A DNA stretch of 7,841 nucleotides, taken from an uncultured Collinsella sp. Its GTDB lineage: Bacteria > Actinomycetota > Coriobacteriia > Coriobacteriales > Coriobacteriaceae. The number at the start of each line of letters is the position of its first letter. Position 1 is the stretch's first letter. Shown here one piece after another: positions 6,097 to 7,841 of the stretch. The DNA is taken from assembly GCA_902464175.1 (NCBI GenBank), contig CABQHZ010000083.1:1-7841 (forward strand). The letters run 5' to 3'. A model generated the notes under the pieces. It was not told the origin of the DNA, did no database searches, and saw nothing but the letters and a program-made list of their open reading frames with translations. The position numbers and the translations under genes are program-made.

Positions 6097-6144
6097 TGAC
6101 TCCTGCCACATGCATGACAGGGGTTAAACACAAAAAAGGAGTCA
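6097..6144 (+). promoter_or_regulatory. ptsH leader with alternative pairings masking or freeing the RBS
   Basis: TGACTCCT (6097-6104) is perfectly complementary to AGGAGTCA (6137-6144), which includes the ptsH Shine-Dalgarno AAGGAG (6136-6141). The same 5' segment can instead pair locally: GACTCCTG (6098-6105) with CAGGGGTT (6118-6125), using six Watson-Crick and two G-U pairs. The two stems are mutually exclusive because both use 6098-6104, so the leader could switch between closed and open states. No ligand-binding aptamer or protein site can be recognised. The complementarity is seen directly; regulation is inferred. Confidence 0.5.
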
Positions 6145-6147
6145 ACT

Positions 6148-6411
6148 ATGGTTTCTGAGAAGGCTACCCTCGTTAATCCTCAGGGTCTGCACATGCGTCC
6201 GGCTGGTCTGTTCGCCTCCACCATGGGCAAGTACGCCTGTGACGTGACGGTCGTCACCCCCGAGAAGGAGGTCAACGGCAAGTCCCCGATGGCCCTCATG
6301 GCTGCTGGTATCCCCTGCGGCACCGAGGTCGAGGTCAAGTGCGACGGCGCCGATGAGGCCGAGGCTCTGGCTGCTGCCATCGAGCTCATCAAGAGCGGTC
6401 TTGGCGAGTAG
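6148..6411 (+). CDS. ptsH: Phosphocarrier protein HPr
   Basis: Small cytoplasmic PTS phosphocarrier of 87 residues, the usual length. It accepts phosphate from Enzyme I on His15, seen in the conserved NPQGLHMRPAG segment, and passes it to EIIA domains such as the one encoded just upstream. Ser46 is present in NGKSPMALM, the site phosphorylated by HPr kinase in Gram-positive bacteria for catabolite control; whether this organism has that kinase cannot be seen here. Residue 47 is Pro, where many Ser46-type HPr proteins have a hydrophobic residue such as Ile. The start is set by AAGGAG six bases upstream. Strong codon bias fits an abundant protein. It precedes ptsI with a hairpin between them, and its leader has an unusual anti-Shine-Dalgarno element. 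Confidence 0.97.
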   Translation: MVSEKATLVNPQGLHMRPAGLFASTMGKYACDVTVVTPEKEVNGKSPMALMAAGIPCGTEVEVKCDGADEAEALAAAIELIKSGLGE

Positions 6412-6454
6412 AACTCAAACGGGTCGCATGTTGAACAACTAAGTTCATATTTGG

Positions 6455-6492
6455 GGGCGCAGTGACCTGTCTTAAGGTAGCTGCGCTCTTTT
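6455..6492 (+). terminator. Terminator-like hairpin between ptsH and ptsI
   Basis: GGGCGCAG (6455-6462) pairs with CTGCGCTC (6481-6488, one G-U). An inner ACCT (6465-6468) pairs with AGGT (6475-6478) around a six-base loop, and the stem is followed by TTTT (6489-6492). The stem is good but the T-run is short. It could end a monocistronic ptsH transcript or only partly terminate, leaving more HPr than Enzyme I. Confidence 0.7.
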
Positions 6493-6527
6493 GTCATGGA
6501 TATGGCAAAACGCTTTATCACATGACA
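6492..6527 (+). other. Inverted repeat directly before the ptsI ribosome-binding site
   Basis: TGTCATG (6492-6498) pairs perfectly with CATGACA (6521-6527), extended by GAT/ATC (6499-6501 with 6517-6519) over one bulged A. It starts at the end of the terminator T-run and ends two bases before the first GGAG (6529-6532) of the ptsI Shine-Dalgarno region. TTGTCA at 6491-6496 would also make a near-consensus -35 (5 of 6), but the matching -10 (TTTATC, 6514-6519) is poor. It may be an RNA hairpin, an operator, or part of a weak internal promoter. Confidence 0.4.
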
Positions 6528-6544
6528 CGGAGAGAGGAATGGGA

Positions 6545-7841
6545 ATGTATCAGGGAGTCAACGCTTCCGAGGGCATCGGTATCGGCACCGTCATGGTCGC
6601 CGTCGATCCCGACTTGACGTTTGAGCCGCACGAGGTTGCTGATTCGGCAGCAGAGAAGGAGCGCTATCAGACCGCTCTTTCGGTCTTCTGCGAGAAGACC
6701 CAGGCTCAGGCCGACCACATGAAGGAGACGGTGGGCGAGGCCGAGGCCGAGATCATGAGCGGACACATTGTCCTGGCTCAGGATCCGGGCATGACCGACG
6801 CCATCAACGCCGCCATTGACGGCGGCACCTGCGCCGAGCAGGCGCTCATGGACACCTCGACCATGTTCGAGAACATGTTCCTGTCCATGGACGATGAGAT
6901 GTTCCGTCTGCGCGCGGCCGACATCGCCGACATCCGCACCGGTATTCTGGCCGAGCTGCTGGGCAAGGAGGTCGTCGACCTTTCCGTCCTGCCCGAGAAC
7001 ACCGTCGTTGTCGTGCACGACCTCACGCCGTCCATGACCGCCACGATCGATAAGGCCCACGTTGCCGGTATCGTCACCGAGACTGGTGGCCGCACGTCGC
7101 ACTCCGCAATCATTGCGCGCGCCCTCGAGATCCCGGCTGTCCTTTCGGTTTCCAACAGCTGCACCGCACTGCGCAACGGCATGACCGTTGTCGTCGACGG
7201 TGGCAAGGGTATCGTCGAGGCCGATCCCGATGAGGAGACGCTCGCCGCTTACACTGCCAAGGCCGAGGCTTTCGCTGCCGAGAAGGCGGCTCTCGAGGCC
7301 TTCCGCGGTAAGCCGTCCGTGACTGCCGACGGCATCAAGAAGATTATTGCCTGCAACATCGGCAACCCCGATGACGTGCCCAACGCGCTCGATCACGATG
7401 CCGAGGCTATCGGCCTGTTCCGTTCCGAGTTCCTGTTCATGGACTCTGCTGAGCTTCCTTCCGAGGAGGAGCAGTTCAACGCCTACCGTAAGGTCGCCAG
7501 CGCGCTCAAGGGCGCTCCGGTCATCATCCGCACGCTCGATGTGGGTGGCGACAAGGAGATTCCGTACCTGCACATGGTCAAGGAAGAGAACCCCTTCATG
7601 GGCTTCCGCGCCGTGCGTTACTGCCTGGCCAACCCCGACCAGTACAAGGTCCAGCTCCGCGCCCTGCTGCGCGCCAGCGCCTTCGGTGACGTCAAGATTA
7701 TGATCCCGCTCGTCACCTGCGTCGAGGAAGTCTTGGCTGTCAAGGAGCTCGTCGAGCAGTGCAAGACCGAGCTGACCGAAGAGGGTCGCAAGTTCAACGA
7801 GAACATCGAGGTCGGCATCATGGTCGAGACGCCTGCAGCCT
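6545..7841 (+). CDS. ptsI: PTS Enzyme I (PEP-protein phosphotransferase), 3' end cut off
   Basis: First enzyme of the PTS: it autophosphorylates with phosphoenolpyruvate and transfers the phosphate to His15 of HPr in the cytoplasm. About 432 residues are visible of an expected 570 or so; the frame is open at the window's right edge. The N-terminal HPr-binding and phosphohistidine domains include the active-site GGRTSHSAIIARALEIPA, with His186 (E. coli His189). The PEP-binding barrel has GLFRSEFLFMD (Arg293) and RTLDVGGDKEIPY (Arg329), matching E. coli Arg296 and Arg332. The last visible residues, GIMVETPAA, are a conserved barrel segment. The start at 6545 gives MYQGVNASEGIGIG, which aligns with the usual Enzyme I N-terminus, and GAGG lies seven bases upstream. 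The in-frame ATG at 6539, with GGAG six bases upstream, is almost as good. It lies 133 bases after ptsH with a terminator-like hairpin between. Confidence 0.95.
   Translation, partial: MYQGVNASEGIGIGTVMVAVDPDLTFEPHEVADSAAEKERYQTALSVFCEKTQAQADHMKETVGEAEAEIMSGHIVLAQDPGMTDAINAAIDGGTCAEQALMDTSTMFENMFLSMDDEMFRLRAADIADIRTGILAELLGKEVVDLSVLPENTVVVVHDLTPSMTATIDKAHVAGIVTETGGRTSHSAIIARALEIPAVLSVSNSCTALRNGMTVVVDGGKGIVEADPDEETLAAYTAKAEAFAAEKAALEAFRGKPSVTADGIKKIIACNIGNPDDVPNALDHDAEAIGLFRSEFLFMDSAELPSEEEQFNAYRKVASALKGAPVIIRTLDVGGDKEIPYLHMVKEENPFMGFRAVRYCLANPDQYKVQLRALLRASAFGDVKIMIPLVTCVEEVLAVKELVEQCKTELTEEGRKFNENIEVGIMVETPAA

Noticed and set aside
5762..6145. A 127-residue minus-strand frame within the permease-ptsH intergenic region
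   Set aside because: It runs straight through the large palindrome and the ptsH leader, with a Shine-Dalgarno-less start and no recognisable domain. It is better explained as chance.
6518..7573. A 351-residue minus-strand open frame opposite ptsI
   Set aside because: Same artefact of antiparallel reading of strongly biased codons. The plus strand encodes Enzyme I with its catalytic residues intact.

Overview
The window looks like chromosomal DNA of a GC-rich actinobacterium, most likely a gut coriobacterium such as Collinsella. This is inferred from strongly G/C-biased third codon positions, the actinobacterial-style nadK-recN pair, and a low-GC-like general PTS (HPr with both His15 and Ser46). 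No 16S rRNA or other taxonomic marker is present, so genus is an educated guess.

Layout, left to right. (1) 1-2424, + strand: the 3' part of an NAD kinase gene overlaps the start of recN (DNA repair ATPase). This is a tight two-gene operon that continues off the left edge. (2) 2425-2483: a short convergent gap filled by one long hairpin that can terminate transcription from both sides. (3) 2484-3341, - strand: an RpiR/MurR-family sugar-phosphate-responsive regulator. (4) 3342-3613: a divergent regulatory region with candidate promoters on both strands, seven TGAAA/TTTCA pentamers including one perfect palindrome, and two small hairpins just before a strong Shine-Dalgarno. (5) 3614-5617, + strand: a single-chain fructose-family PTS permease with domain order IIB-IIC-IIA. 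(6) 5618-6147: 530 bases without a convincing gene. It holds a strong intrinsic terminator, a 91-base palindrome with perfect 27-base arms, a roughly 206-base nested palindrome with perfect 30-base arms, then the probable ptsH promoter and a leader in which the ptsH ribosome-binding site has a perfect 8-base complement. (7) 6148-6411: ptsH (HPr). (8) 6412-6544: a terminator-like hairpin followed by a second inverted repeat. (9) 6545 to the right edge: ptsI (Enzyme I), cut by the window end.

How it works together: Enzyme I takes phosphate from phosphoenolpyruvate and passes it to His15 of HPr. HPr passes it to the IIA domain (His581) and then the IIB domain (Cys12) of the permease, which phosphorylates the sugar as its IIC domain moves it inward. 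The divergent RpiR protein, with its sugar-phosphate-binding SIS domain, is the obvious candidate to sense the product and control the permease. The general PTS genes and a sugar-specific permease therefore sit in one cluster, but each unit has its own terminators and leader structures. nadK-recN is unrelated housekeeping.

All protein-coding genes here belong to known families. The least explained material is the non-coding DNA between the permease and ptsI: the two large palindromes, the ptsH leader with alternative pairings, and the pentamer cluster upstream of the permease.
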